NCBI RefSeq assembly: GCF_007655135.1 | Contig: NC_045131.1 | Span: 18,212,001-18,276,000, forward strand | From: Punica granatum | Lineage: Eukaryota > Streptophyta > Magnoliopsida > Myrtales > Lythraceae | DNA: 64,000 nucleotides | Reading direction: 5' to 3' | Part shown: one piece after another, positions 45,701 to 56,597 of the stretch | How the letters are laid out: the number at the start of each line of letters is the position of its first letter | Position numbering within the stretch: the stretch's first letter is position 1 | Program-made: the position numbers and the translations under genes | Notes under the pieces: generated by a model | The model's input: the letters and a program-made list of their open reading frames with translations, nothing else | What the model was told of the DNA's origin: nothing | Database searches by the model: none

Positions 45701-47987
45701 TTTATTACGTTTACGATTTACCTCGTTTTTCGTGCCGATGCCATTTTATTGATTCCATTATATATCATGTTTGTGTTTGTATTGCATGTTTATTTGTGAG
45801 TCCAAGACCATGGTGGCATCGACTTTGTAAATGTGTGTGTTCTTATTATGTTTGGCGTCTTACGCATGCAAGAAACGATTAAAACTGATTCTTGGAATTG
45901 ATTGCAATTATATTTTTTGTTTAAATCATTGGCTTCACGATTAATTTACATGTTAGGCACATTAACCCCGAACAATCATCTCATTAGCCCATAATAATCA
46001 AGGTTTAACTCCTCAATCACTAAACCATTCCACAAACGAGAAATGGGACGCATCATTTGATTAATTAAATCACTCGGACTAAATAATTGGACAAATTGAT
46101 TATTAATTTGTAAGCGCATCGATGATTTACGGAACGACGTGAACGCCCTTTTTCACCAAAGTTCACAATTTCAAAATACCGAGACATGTGACACGAATGG
46201 AATCAATGTCTAGTGAGTACTCACGCGCCGTGACTCGGGTCCGGGCCCAATTTGAGGCGGCCCGAGTCGGGGCACGAGAGTCCTTCTTAGGCTCCTCCGT
46301 GTGACGCAAATCTCCAATTTATATACGAACATCACAATTTTATCATCCAAGGGCATGACCGTCATTCCATGATTCATCGATGCCCTAGGCGCTGGGAAGT
46401 TGGAAACACCTCGATCTATGGACGGGGAGGAGCAACCCGTCTGGGTGCGAGCCTCATTTGCACGGCCCATTCCGTCCATTTTCGGTGTTTTTATCTTCCT
46501 ATCGTAGATTCGGTGGGGAACATTTTATTTCAGTTACAAAACACCAAGAACCGGACTAATTGTGCACCCGACTTAATCAAACATTAGATAATGGATAGGT
46601 GGAATATTAGATTCCCATCTAGAGTCAAAACACGAGTTTGGTTAATTCGGTGAAACCGCAGTGACACTTAACTGAATAAGAGTCATAAAACAAACACACA
46701 CATGTAATTGGCTTAGAACCTTATCCTAGCTCGTCCTCTATGTTTGCCTAGGTTAGATGCATTGTTTGCCAATCAACCACGGATAATAACTGATTAAATC
46801 CCGTATATTCGGCCTAATACACAATTCGTTTGTATTCACCGACACTTATTAGTAATTATCAGTTGTTGTCTGTATTGCGTCAGTTTTATCAGTTTTCTTC
46901 TGTTTCGTCTTTGCATATGATGATTTATCGCGATTCGGGCCCGAGCCCATAGGTTACGCGTTACACGGGGTCCAATGCCCCAAACCACCGAACACGAGGT
47001 CCAACGCCTCCTAATTCACCGAGCGCGCGCAACCCGAGTGCGGAATGGGATCTAACCTCGAGTCACCATCGCACTCCAAACAGGGCCTATGTGGAAGGTA
47101 ATTTGGATTGGATGCGTGAAACGCGTTTAGATATCACCCGGGAGCTCGATCGGTCCAACGGTTACAGTGGGAACTAATCGGTTCTCCTGCAAACCGTCGG
47201 TTCGATTGGACCCGACCCCCGGCTCTCTGAGCCCGCGTTGCCTTAATTTACTTATCGGTCATTCAAAAAACACACGGCAAGCCGGAGCGGAATATTGACC
47301 AATGTAAACCGATAGGGATCCATTTATTTCATTCAGTTGTATTCTGCAATTATTCGAGGGAACATTATGAGGATTTTATTTGTATATTCAATCATTCATT
47401 TGTAAGGATCCCCGATCGGCGAGCGAGAGGTCCGAGTGTAGAATTGGTTAAGTTGGTCTATCATCACCAAAGGATGAGTAAGCTCGAATACTCGCGGTTT
47501 AGGTTCGCGCAGGGAATCGACCATCACGGTTCGATGAGCTGTAACGCTAAGATAGCGAGCCGATTCCTTGACTCACAAGCCTACTCATCCTTCGGATTCT
47601 TGGCCCAACTCAATCGATTCAGCGATTTTACGGTGTCAAAACGAGCGAGTCAAGTGCGATCCTAAATCACGCGGTAAATAAACAAAATGGCAAGCCTAGC
47701 AAGCTAGAGTACCGAAAGGGCGTGCGGGATATAGGCCCGCACGTAATAGAACCCCCGAATTCGGAATTTTCGGTTCCGTATGACCATTGCCTTAGCATTT
47801 AGGTGTACCCCGTACCCCTAGACCCGGGTAACTTGCCGGCCCTCGACCTTCGGGTCGTAAAATGGCAAGTGGCGACTCCTTCTCACGTGCGTCCGTCGCG
47901 CGTCCCCGGGATGGTGGACACTCCCAAGCCGCGTTTGCTTAGGCGCGCGCATGCGTGCCCCGACGAGATGAAATTCGGGTGCGCACA
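42782..47987 (+). mobile_element. Solo LTR G in the tandem array of F
   Basis: 5206 bp, TGTCAGCACCCC to GGTGCGCACA, flanked by AGGAC (42777-42781 and 47988-47992). No interior follows, so it is a solo LTR. It is clearly diverged from the two F LTRs, including a block of ~162-bp repeats they lack. It is from a related but distinct Ogre/Tat subfamily. I see no gene in it. Confidence 0.9.
45001..45575 (+). repeat. ~162-bp tandem repeats inside solo LTR G
   Basis: Units start at GTGAACCATCC (45009, 45171, 45333) and GCGAACCATCC (about 45452), spacing 162, 162 and 119 bp. Each contains AATGAGCTGAAATTTTTA and CAAAATTTCAGAT. Absent at the equivalent place of the F LTRs. Confidence 0.85.
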
Positions 47988-48840
47988 AGGACTTCTCGTC
48001 CCCGGACTTTGCGTCCGATTATTGCTTTCCGGACTCCGCGTCCACTTTACTGCTTTCAGGACTTCGCGTCCTCGGACTTTGCGTCCGGTTATTGCTTTCC
48101 GGACTCCGCGTCCACTTTACTGCTTTCAGGACTTCGCGTCCCCGGACTTTGCGTCCGGTTATTGCTTTCCGGACTCCGCGTCCACTTTACTGCTTTCAGG
48201 ACTTCGCGTCCCCGGACTTTGCATCCGGTTATTGCTTTCCGGACTCTGCGTCCACTTTACTGCTTTCAGGACTTCACGTCCCCAGACTTTGCATCCGGTT
48301 ACTGCTTTCCGGACTCCGCGTCCACTTTACTGTTTTCAGGACTTCGCGTCCCCGAACTTTGCGTCCGGTTATTGCTTTCCAGACTCCGCGTCCACTTTAC
48401 TGCTTTCAAGACTTCGCGTCCCCGGACTTTGCGTCCGGTTATTGCTTTCCGGACTCCGCGTCCACTTTATCGCTTTCAGGACTTCGCGTCCCCGGACTTT
48501 GCGTCCGGTTATTGCTTTCCGGACTCCGCGTCCACTTTACTGCTTTTAGGACTTCGCGTCCCCGGACTTTGCGTCCGGTTACTGCTTTTCGGACTCCGCG
48601 TCTACTTTACTGCTTTCAGGATTTCGCGTCCCCGGACTTCGCGTCCAGTTACTGCTTTCCGGACTCCGCGTCCACTTTACTGCTTTCAGGACTTCGCGTC
48701 CCCGGACTTTGCGTCCGGTTACTGCTTTCCGGACTCCGCGTCCACTTTACTGCTTTCAGGACTTCGCGTCCCCGGACTTTGCGTCCGGTTACTGCTTTCC
48801 GGACTCCGCGTCCACTTTACCGCTTTCCGGACTTCGAGTC
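47988..48840 (+). repeat. F 70-bp tandem array, right segment
   Basis: About 12 units of 70 bp. Each has three near-palindromic 13-mers GGACTTCGCGTCC, GGACTTTGCGTCC and GGACTCCGCGTCC. As 70 is not a multiple of 3, the array is open in all three + frames and produces three long ORFs of one 70-residue repeat, which I treat as spurious. Confidence 0.93.
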
Positions 48841-49076
48841 CACATTTACTGCCTTTCGGACTTCGCGTCCACGGACTTCTCGTCCATTTGACTGCTTTTT
48901 GCGGGCTTTGGCCCTTCACCTACCGCTTCACATTCCCCAAGTTTCGCTCACGCTACTATCTCATGACGGGGGAAGGGACGAGCTACCACAGAGAACGACG
49001 ATGGAAGCGGCCGCCGGGACCAAAAAGGGTGCCTCTCATTGTCTTTGGCTACATCCTCTAACCGAGCATGCAACCA
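48841..49076 (+). other. F unique 3' end after the array
   Basis: About 240 bp of non-coding sequence between array and polypurine tract, with degenerate GGACTTC words at the start. No gene is supported. Confidence 0.5.
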
Positions 49077-49089
49077 AAGAAGGGCAAGC
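49077..49089 (+). other. F polypurine tract
   Basis: AAGAAGGGCAAGC directly before TGTCAGCACC of the 3' LTR. Confidence 0.6.
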
Positions 49090-49810
49090 TGTCAGCACCC
49101 CATTTTGGTCCACCGGCTTCCTACACGAGGAGTTCCGACCGAGGCTCGGGACACTATTCATCACCCGACAATCAGAGGCGAATAGGCAGGCACGGGGTCA
49201 TGAACAACGGGAGAAGAGCTAGGTCACTGAGAAAAGTGGAGGAAAGCCATCAGAAGAACAAACGGACAAAGAACCCCGAAACGGCGGAGCTGGCACTGCG
49301 ACACTATTCATCACTGAGCCACCGAAGCACCGAAAGGTGCCCAATATGGGACTCCAAAAATCCCTTCAGTGCCAAAGTGACCAACGACACGTCCAGGCGC
49401 ATTTCCGGGGCATCCTGCTTAAGCTGGGACACCTCGATCCCTCACGGACGCCTTTTCTGACAGAGCTCTCGGGGCCCGCTCCACTGACAAGCAAAAAGAA
49501 CCCCAAAACGGGCCTACAGGCACCCAGGGACCACCAAGGCTGGGGAACAAGCTTCAGATGACCTTCCAAAGCTCGGCTCGGTTTCCCGAGGGACATTTTA
49601 GTGGTCATGAACGTCTCCCGGCGAGCCTTCGGGGCGCGTCCATGGAAAACAGAGATCTTAACGATCTCCGAGCACCTCACAACAATCCCCGAACGCCTCG
49701 AGACATTCAAAGAGCACTGAGGAAAATCCCGGTCACAAGTCCCTAGGCCTTCCCGGGCCAACGGTCCCCGACCGAGGGCGACGGGCCAACGATCCCACAC
49801 GGGGCGAAAG
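49090..49810 (+). repeat. F 3' LTR, left part
   Basis: 721 bp, starts TGTCAGCACCCC, ends with GAAAG (49806-49810), the H target. The uninterrupted equivalent is at about 27600 in the F 5' LTR (GGGGCAAAAGGATCG). Confidence 0.9.
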
Positions 49811-50499
49811 TGATGAGGATCATGGGCATGAGAATGAGGTTGATACACACGAGCTTGGAAGTCGGACTCGTGAAGAGGGAGCCGAAGCACAAGATCTTGG
49901 AGGCTTGCATGTTCCGAGTGGGCCAATCACACGGGCGAAGGCCAAACAAATCCAACAAGCTATGGAGAGCTTGCTGATGGGCTTTTTAGGCCAAGAGGAG
50001 TCTAATTCAATTGGGTCTCCAAAGGCCTTTATTCACTTGACTTGTCATGAGATGCTGAAGATGGAATAAAAGACTGCCAACTATTCTAGATAGCTTTTAT
50101 TTAGTTTCCTCTGTTATTTCTGGTTTTAGGAAACTAAGGATATTCTAGTTGCCTAGTTTGTCAGTTTCCAGTTTCTCCTAAGCTTATATAAAGGAGGCTG
50201 AGTAGCTGATCAGAGGTAGATTATTCTGGTATTTTGGTGAGATTTTCTCCTTTGTTCTTCATTGAACTCCTTCGAACGAGCAAGTGTGACAGCTTGTGAT
50301 TGTTCGGTACACTTTGATATTATTGGTTCTTGTTTCTTCATAAACAACGGGTCGATAATCCTTGTCTTGATATTGTTGGTTCTTGTTTCTCTATAAACAA
50401 CGGGTCAATAATCCTCTTTATCTAAATCTGTGTTTGGCGATCTGGGAATCGATTCAAGTTGGTCGTCGGGTTTCACAATCCTTTGTGAGGACCGCATCA
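49811..50499 (+). repeat. H 5' LTR
   Basis: TGATGAGGATC to GGACCGCATCA. TATA box TATATAAA at 50185-50192. Stem-loops: CAAG/CTTG near 50281-50296 and two TTGTTT/AAACAA hairpins (50330-50347, 50383-50400), each followed by CGGGTC. Confidence 0.93.
50185..50192 (+). promoter_or_regulatory. TATA box of H 5' LTR
   Basis: TATATAAA in CTTATATAAAGGAG. In the 3' LTR the preceding bases are mutated (GCGTATATAAA). Confidence 0.65.
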
Positions 50500-50502
50500 T
50501 TT

Positions 50503-50514
50503 TGGTATCAGAGC
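50503..50514 (+). other. H primer-binding site (initiator Met tRNA)
   Basis: TGGTATCAGAGC three bases after the LTR end. Confidence 0.87.
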
Positions 50515-51248
50515 ATCAGGCTCCAAATCAGGTTTATCCTATCCTTTACGTTTCAATTCGTTGAATTTCATTCCATCTAGCTTGTTCATTCTGGATTGAC
50601 AAGTAGCCAAAAAAAAAAGGACAGCACAAAAAAAAAATTCGGCCAAAAAAAAATAGAGCTGAAAAAAAAGGAGGGCAAAAAAAAGAAATTCGGCCAAAAA
50701 AAAAGATAGAGCTGAAAAAAAACAGAAAGAAAAAAAAAAGTTGTCGGTGTCAATTTGATCCGGATTCTTTGCATCAGAGTATTCTAAAGTTGTTATTTAC
50801 CTTGTTGTTGATCTGCGTTGATTTTGCTCCCATAATTACCCTATACCCGATCTTCCATATTCCCTTCCCTATATCATTCTCCATATCTTTTCCATCCATA
50901 TATTACTCTGATATATTCCTTTCTTCATTCCTAAAAAAATCTTTCCTTGGTTAACTTTCCTTTAGCCATTTATTTCCCTGTTAGTTTGTGTCCAAGTTAG
51001 GGCCAATATATTAATTGTTGTTTTGAATTATTATGAGCTAGTTGCCTTTGATTTGTGAGTTGCTGAGTTCTTTAAAGAACTTTCAGGAGGAAATTAGAGT
51101 GGAAAGAGGCAAGAGTGGTGAGCGTATCAGAGGGAAAAAGCCATTGAACTGAGTGAAACACGAGTGTTGAGTGACGATAATTTGAGGGCAAACACGTGAG
51201 CGAGTGGTTGTGAGGTCCTAACACCAATTTTCTTTTCATAGTGCAAAC
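50515..51248 (+). other. H leader with A-tract array and conserved block
   Basis: A-tract array at 50608-50743 with words TTCGGCC and GAGCTG between A-runs. Conserved block at 51101-51219 (GGAAAGAGGCAAGAGTGG ... CAAACACGTGAGCG ... GTGAGGTCCT), including AACAC-GA-GTGTT. No gene is supported. Confidence 0.62.
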
Positions 51249-54200
51249 ATGAGCTTCGCAGGAAAAGGCAATGAATCTACAACCGGGGATGGAAGTAATG
51301 CCGGCCAGCAAGATGTTGCTTTTACTTTGAAAGCCATGCAACAACAATTCGAGAGATTGGAAGTTATTTTTGGAGATATCCGTGATAGAATGGATCGGCA
51401 AGATCAACGAATTGATCAAATGCAGAGGGAGCAACCCAGGCAGCATGTGCGAGTTCCCAATGCAAGGAGACTAATCCGCCAGCCGGCGAATTCTCATGAT
51501 GAAGAAGATGAAGATTATGAGGAAGATGATGAAATTGCATCCGTGGGAAGTGTGAGGAGAGCCAGAGGAGTTAGGAATGAGGGGCGAAGACATGGTAGGC
51601 GAGATCATGCAATTAGAGATGGAGTAGATAGGAATATTGGGAGTATTAAAATGACGATACCACCTTTTCAAGGGAGGAATGACCCTGACGCTTTTATCGA
51701 GTGGGAGAGGAAGGTGGAGCTTGTATTTGATTGCCATAATTACTCGGAAGAGAAAAAAGTGAAGCTTGCAGCGGTGGAATTCACTGATTATGCCATCCTT
51801 TGGTGGGACAAATTGGTTAAGGAAAGAAGAAGGAACCATGAAAGGCCTATTAAGACCTGGGAGGAGATGAAGACTGTCATGCGGAGGCGATTTGTTCCCT
51901 CGTATTACTATCGCGATTTGCATTTAAAATTGCAAAGTCTAAGGCAAGGGACGAGGAGCGTGGAAGACTACCACAAGGAGATGGAAATAGCTTTGATTTG
52001 GGCAAACATTGAAGAAGATGAAGAGGCAACTATGGCCAGGTTTTTATGTGGTTTGAATCGAGAAATTGCTAATGTGGTGGAGTTGCAACATTATGTGGAG
52101 ATAGAAGAGATGGTTAGCATGGCCATGAAAGTAGAACGACAACTCAAGAGAGGGAGACCAGCCAAGCATGAGGGCGGTTCTTATTCAGGATCTTCAAATT
52201 GGAAGTCGAAATGGGGTGCCAGCTCAAGACCAGTAGAGAAACCCAAATCGAATGCTAAAAATAGCATGAGCAAGAGTCAAGGGGACAACAAGGAGAGAGG
52301 TAACTCTACATCCCAACCTCAAAAGAATAGAGATATCAAATGTTTTCGGTGTTTGGGGTCCGGGCATATTGCTTCTCAATGTCCAAATAAAAGGGCAATG
52401 ATCATGCTGGATAGTGGGGAAATTGAAACTGAAGAGGAGGAAAGTGATTCAATGCCAACACAAGATGATTCTAGTAGTGATTATGAATATGCTGCTGAGG
52501 GGCATGCCTTAGTAATCATGCGAGCACTGAATGTACAAATTAAGGAAGAAGAGAGAGATGATGTGCAAAGGGAAAATATATTCCACACTAGATGCCAAGT
52601 GAAGGATCGGGTATGTAGTTTGATCATTGACGGGGGTAGCTGTGTGAATGTGGCTAGTAAATTACTTGTTGACAAGTTGGGATTGCGTACATTGAAGCAT
52701 CCTAGGCCATATAAGCTGCAATGGTTGAATGAAAGTGGAGAAGTGAAGGTGAACAAGCAAGTTTTGGTTTCCTTTACAATTGGGAGATACAAGGATAAAG
52801 TTCTTTGTGATGTAGTGCCCATGCATGCTAGTCATATATTGCTTGGGAGGCCATGGCAGTTCGATAGACAGGCAATACATGATGGGTATAAGAATCGATA
52901 CTCTTTTGTCAATGATGGTAGAAAGGTGACACTTGTTCCATTGACACCTTATCAGGTGTATGAGGATCAGCTCCGAATCAAGAGATCAATTTGTGAGAAA
53001 AGTGATGTAGAAGCTGAGATTGAAAGAAAAAAAGAGAGTGAGCAAGTGAGAGAGGAAACTGGTAAGACTAGAGAGGAAGAAATTCGAGATAGTAAAAAGA
53101 AAGAGAGTTCAGCTATAGATGAGAGGAAAGAGTTAGTTGAGAGAAAAGAGAAAAAAATGAGTTTCTATGCAAAAGAAAGAGAGATCAAGAGTGCATTCAA
53201 AGCTAATCGCCCAATGATCTTGTTTGTTTACAAGGAGGCTTATTTTTCTGACCTTAATTATTCTTTGCCAAGTTGTGTTACCTCTCTTTTGCAGGAGTTT
53301 GGAGATGTCTTTCCCACGGAGTTACCCAATCGTTTGCCACCAATAAGGGGAATTGAGCATCAAATCGACTTTGTGCCAGGAGCCGCAATTCCGAACCGGC
53401 CAGCATATCGAACTAATCCGGAGGAGACAAAGGAACTTCAAAGGCAAGTGGACGAGCTTTTAGCTAAAGGGCATGTGCGTGAGAGCATGAGTCCTTGTGC
53501 GGTCCCGGTGTTGCTGGTGCCAAAGAAAGATGGTACTTGGCGAATGTGTGTTGATTGCCACGCTGTAAACAAAATCACGGTAAAGTATCGACATCCCATT
53601 CCTCGATTAGATGACATGTTGGATGAATTGCATGGTTCCACGTTATTTACAAAAATAGACTTGAAAAGTGGATATCATCAGATTAGGATGAAAGAGGGTG
53701 ATGAGTGGAAAACGGCTTTCAAAACAAAACATGGCTTGTATGAGTGGTTGGTTATGCCATTCGGATTAACTAATGCGCCTAGTACTTTCATGAGGCTCAT
53801 GAATCATGTTTTGCGTGCTTTCATTGGAAAATTCGTGGTTGTATATTTTGATGATATCTTGGTGTATAGTAAGAGCTTGAAGGATCATATTCATCATTTG
53901 CGATGCGTGCTTCAGGCATTGAGACATGAAAAATTATATGCTAACTTGAAGAAATGTACATTTTGCATGGATCGAGTTGTGTTTTTGGGATTTGTTGTTA
54001 GTTCCAAGGGTATTCAGGTTGATGAGGAAAAGGTGAAAGCAATTAAGGATTGGCCGATGCCGAAATCCGTAATCGAGGTAAGAAGTTTTCACGGTCTAGC
54101 CAGTTTTTATAGGCGATTTGTGCGGGATTTTAGTACTTTGGCTGTTCCATTGACGGAAGTGGTTAAGAAAGATATAGGTTTCAAATGGGGAGTAGAGCAA

Positions 54201-56162
54201 GAGCAAGCATTTAATTTGATTAAGGAAAGGCTTTGTTCTGCACCCTTATTGGTTTTACCTGATTTTTCGAAAACTTTCGAGATTGAATGTGATGCTTCCG
54301 GGATTGGTATAGGTGCTGTTTTGATGCAGGAAAAACGACCGATTGCCTACTTTAGTGAGAAGCTAAATGGAGTCGCTTTGAATTATTTTACATATGACAA
54401 GGAACTCTATGCTTTGGTCTGCGCTTTGGAGACGTGGCAGCACTACTTGTGGTCGAAGGAATTTATCATACACACGGACCACGAATCATTGAAGCATTTG
54501 AAAGGGCAAAACAAGCTGAATCGGAGACATGCCAAATGGGTCGAATTCATAGAGATGTTTCCTTACGTGATTCAGTACAAACAAAGAAAGGAAAACGTGG
54601 TAGCTGATACATTATCACGGAGGTATGTACTTATCTCTACTCTAAATGCTAAATTTCTTGGGTTTGAACATTTTAAGGAGTTGTACATGCAAGATTCTGA
54701 CTTTGGTGCTATATATAGTGCATGTGAAAAGGCTGCATTTGGTAAGTTCTATAAGCATGACGAATTCTTATTTAGGGAGAATAAGCTCTGCATTCCTAAT
54801 TCTTCTATGCGTGAATTACTTGTGCTTGAGTCGCATGGGGGAGGTCTTATGGGTCATTTCGGGGTGGTTAAGACTTTGGATATTTTGAGAGAACCTTTCT
54901 TTTGGCCGCACATGAAGAGAGATGTGGAGAGAATTTGCTCTAAATGTATTACTTGTAAGAAGGCGAAATCAACAGTCAAACCCCATGGAATGTATATGCC
55001 TTTACCTGTTCCTAATGAGCCTTGGACTGATATATCCATGGATTTCATCCTAGGATTGCCTAGGTCTAATAAAGGACGAGATTCCATTTTCGTAGTTGTG
55101 GATCGATTTTCTAAGATGGCTCATTTTATTCCATGTCGTAAAACTGATGATGCCACACATATTGCTGATTTGTTCTTTAGGGAGGTAGTGCGACTGCATG
55201 GGATACCTAAGACCATAGTTAGCGATCGGGATGCTAAGTTCTTGAGTCATTTTTGGCGCGTCCTGTGGGGGAAGTTAGGAACTAAATTGTTATTTTCAAC
55301 TACTTGTCATCCCCAAATGGATGGGCAAACCGAGGTGGTTAATAGGACATTGTCCACTCTTCTTCGTACAGTCAAAAAAAGGAATTTGAAGTCTTGGGAA
55401 GATTGTATACCGTTTATTGAGTTTGCTTATAATCGTACAGTACATTCTTCTACTAACTTTTCACCATTTCAGATTGTGTATGGTTTTAATCCATTAACAC
55501 CTTTGAATCTAATTCCTTTGCCTATGAGTGAGATTTCTAGTCTTGACGGAAAGAAAAAGGCAGATATGGTGAAAAAGATTCATGAAGAAGCGAGGCAACA
55601 TATCTTGAAGAAGAATAAACAATATGCTGAACGTGCTAACAAGGGACGGAAGAAAGTGATTTTTGAGCCAGGAGATTGGGTGTGGGTTCATATGAGGAAG
55701 GAAAGATTTCCAAACCAACGGAAATCCAAATTGAGTCCACGAGGAATTGGACCATTCCAAGTCGTAGCCAAGATAAACGATAATGCCTATAAAATAGATT
55801 TACCAGGTGAGTATAATGTTAGCCCAACTTTTAATGTTTTTGATCTTTCTCCAATTAATGTAGGTTTCGATTCGAGGACGAATCCTTTTGAAGAGAGGGA
55901 GAATGATGAGGATCATGGGCATGAGAATGAGGTTGATACACACGAGCTTGGAAGTCGGACTCGTGAAGAGGGAGCCGAAGCACAAGATCTTGGAGGCTTG
56001 CATGTTCCGAGTGGGCCAATCACACGGGCGAAGGCCAAACAAATCCAACAAGCTATGGAGAGCTTGCTGATGAGCTTTTTGGGCAAAGAGGAGTCTAATT
56101 CAATTGGGTCTCCAAAGGCCTTTATTCACTTGACTTGCCATGAGATGCTGAAGATGGAATGA
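51249..56162 (+). CDS. gag-pol: H gag-pol polyprotein, uninterrupted
   Basis: 1637 codons from [10 protein letters not shown], the same start context as A and E. Rough order: coiled-coil-like N-terminus (~25-60), acidic and RG-rich hinge (~80-125), capsid (~130-320), zinc knuckle [14 protein letters not shown] (365-378), retropepsin IIDGGS (Asp 461), Lys/Glu linker (~580-640), RT with YFDD (866-869), RNase H (Asp 1015), integrase with C-x2-C zinc ligands (~1230) and catalytic Asp 1265, Asp 1326, Glu 1362. The last two acids have the D-35-E spacing. A GPY/F-type module follows (~1490-1550). The last ~85 residues lie in the 3' LTR and include [15 protein letters not shown]; no chromodomain is recognised. 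Unusual residues: Met in QMDGQTE, His in VDCHAVN. Confidence 0.93.
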   Translation: MSFAGKGNESTTGDGSNAGQQDVAFTLKAMQQQFERLEVIFGDIRDRMDRQDQRIDQMQREQPRQHVRVPNARRLIRQPANSHDEEDEDYEEDDEIASVGSVRRARGVRNEGRRHGRRDHAIRDGVDRNIGSIKMTIPPFQGRNDPDAFIEWERKVELVFDCHNYSEEKKVKLAAVEFTDYAILWWDKLVKERRRNHERPIKTWEEMKTVMRRRFVPSYYYRDLHLKLQSLRQGTRSVEDYHKEMEIALIWANIEEDEEATMARFLCGLNREIANVVELQHYVEIEEMVSMAMKVERQLKRGRPAKHEGGSYSGSSNWKSKWGASSRPVEKPKSNAKNSMSKSQGDNKERGNSTSQPQKNRDIKCFRCLGSGHIASQCPNKRAMIMLDSGEIETEEEESDSMPTQDDSSSDYEYAAEGHALVIMRALNVQIKEEERDDVQRENIFHTRCQVKDRVCSLIIDGGSCVNVASKLLVDKLGLRTLKHPRPYKLQWLNESGEVKVNKQVLVSFTIGRYKDKVLCDVVPMHASHILLGRPWQFDRQAIHDGYKNRYSFVNDGRKVTLVPLTPYQVYEDQLRIKRSICEKSDVEAEIERKKESEQVREETGKTREEEIRDSKKKESSAIDERKELVERKEKKMSFYAKEREIKSAFKANRPMILFVYKEAYFSDLNYSLPSCVTSLLQEFGDVFPTELPNRLPPIRGIEHQIDFVPGAAIPNRPAYRTNPEETKELQRQVDELLAKGHVRESMSPCAVPVLLVPKKDGTWRMCVDCHAVNKITVKYRHPIPRLDDMLDELHGSTLFTKIDLKSGYHQIRMKEGDEWKTAFKTKHGLYEWLVMPFGLTNAPSTFMRLMNHVLRAFIGKFVVVYFDDILVYSKSLKDHIHHLRCVLQALRHEKLYANLKKCTFCMDRVVFLGFVVSSKGIQVDEEKVKAIKDWPMPKSVIEVRSFHGLASFYRRFVRDFSTLAVPLTEVVKKDIGFKWGVEQEQAFNLIKERLCSAPLLVLPDFSKTFEIECDASGIGIGAVLMQEKRPIAYFSEKLNGVALNYFTYDKELYALVCALETWQHYLWSKEFIIHTDHESLKHLKGQNKLNRRHAKWVEFIEMFPYVIQYKQRKENVVADTLSRRYVLISTLNAKFLGFEHFKELYMQDSDFGAIYSACEKAAFGKFYKHDEFLFRENKLCIPNSSMRELLVLESHGGGLMGHFGVVKTLDILREPFFWPHMKRDVERICSKCITCKKAKSTVKPHGMYMPLPVPNEPWTDISMDFILGLPRSNKGRDSIFVVVDRFSKMAHFIPCRKTDDATHIADLFFREVVRLHGIPKTIVSDRDAKFLSHFWRVLWGKLGTKLLFSTTCHPQMDGQTEVVNRTLSTLLRTVKKRNLKSWEDCIPFIEFAYNRTVHSSTNFSPFQIVYGFNPLTPLNLIPLPMSEISSLDGKKKADMVKKIHEEARQHILKKNKQYAERANKGRKKVIFEPGDWVWVHMRKERFPNQRKSKLSPRGIGPFQVVAKINDNAYKIDLPGEYNVSPTFNVFDLSPINVGFDSRTNPFEERENDEDHGHENEVDTHELGSRTREEGAEAQDLGGLHVPSGPITRAKAKQIQQAMESLLMSFLGKEESNSIGSPKAFIHLTCHEMLKME
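55890..55903 (+). other. H polypurine tract within pol
   Basis: GAAGAGAGGGAGAA abuts the 3' LTR and encodes EEREN of pol. Confidence 0.8.
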
Positions 56163-56592
56163 AAGACTGCCAACTATTCTAGATAGCTTTTATTTAGTTT
56201 CCTCTGTTATTTCTGGTTTTAGGAAACTAAGGATATTCCAGTTGCCTAGTTTGTCAGTTTCCAGTTTCTCCTAAGCGTATATAAAGGAGGCTGAGTAGCT
56301 AATCAAAGGTAGATTATTCTAGTATTTTGGTGAGATTTTCTCCTTTGTTCTTCATTGAACTCCTTCGAACGAGCAAGTGTGACAGCTTGTGATTGTTCGG
56401 TACACTTTGATATTATTGGTTCTTGTTTTTTCATAAACAACGGGTCGATAATCCTTGTCTTGATATTGTTGGTTCTTGTTTCTCTATAAACAACGGGTCA
56501 ATAATCCTCTTTATCTAAATCTGTGTTTGGCGATCTGGGAATCGATTCAAGTTGGTCGTCGGGTTTCACAATCTTTCGTGAGGACCGCATCA
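55904..56592 (+). repeat. H 3' LTR
   Basis: 689 bp, identical length to the 5' LTR. Its first ~259 bp encode the pol tail and stop. Confidence 0.93.
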
Positions 56593-56597
56593 GAAAG

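Larger units (their letters stand above)
49811..56592 (+). mobile_element. Element H: CRM-like retrotransposon with intact gag-pol
   Basis: 6782 bp. Two 689-bp LTRs (49811-50499, 55904-56592) differ at about 14 positions by eye. GAAAG is duplicated at 49806-49810 and 56593-56597. Primer site, polypurine tract and a full gag-pol frame are all present. It is the best candidate here for a recently active, autonomous element. Confidence 0.93.

Noticed and set aside
42550..48840. CRISPR-like array
   Set aside because: Units are contiguous 70-bp tandem repeats without unique spacers, in a plant retrotransposon.
47955..49222. Long ORFs (368 and 376 codons) as a repeat-containing protein gene
   Set aside because: They are the 70-bp array read in different frames, in the 3' region of F, with flanks in LTR sequence.
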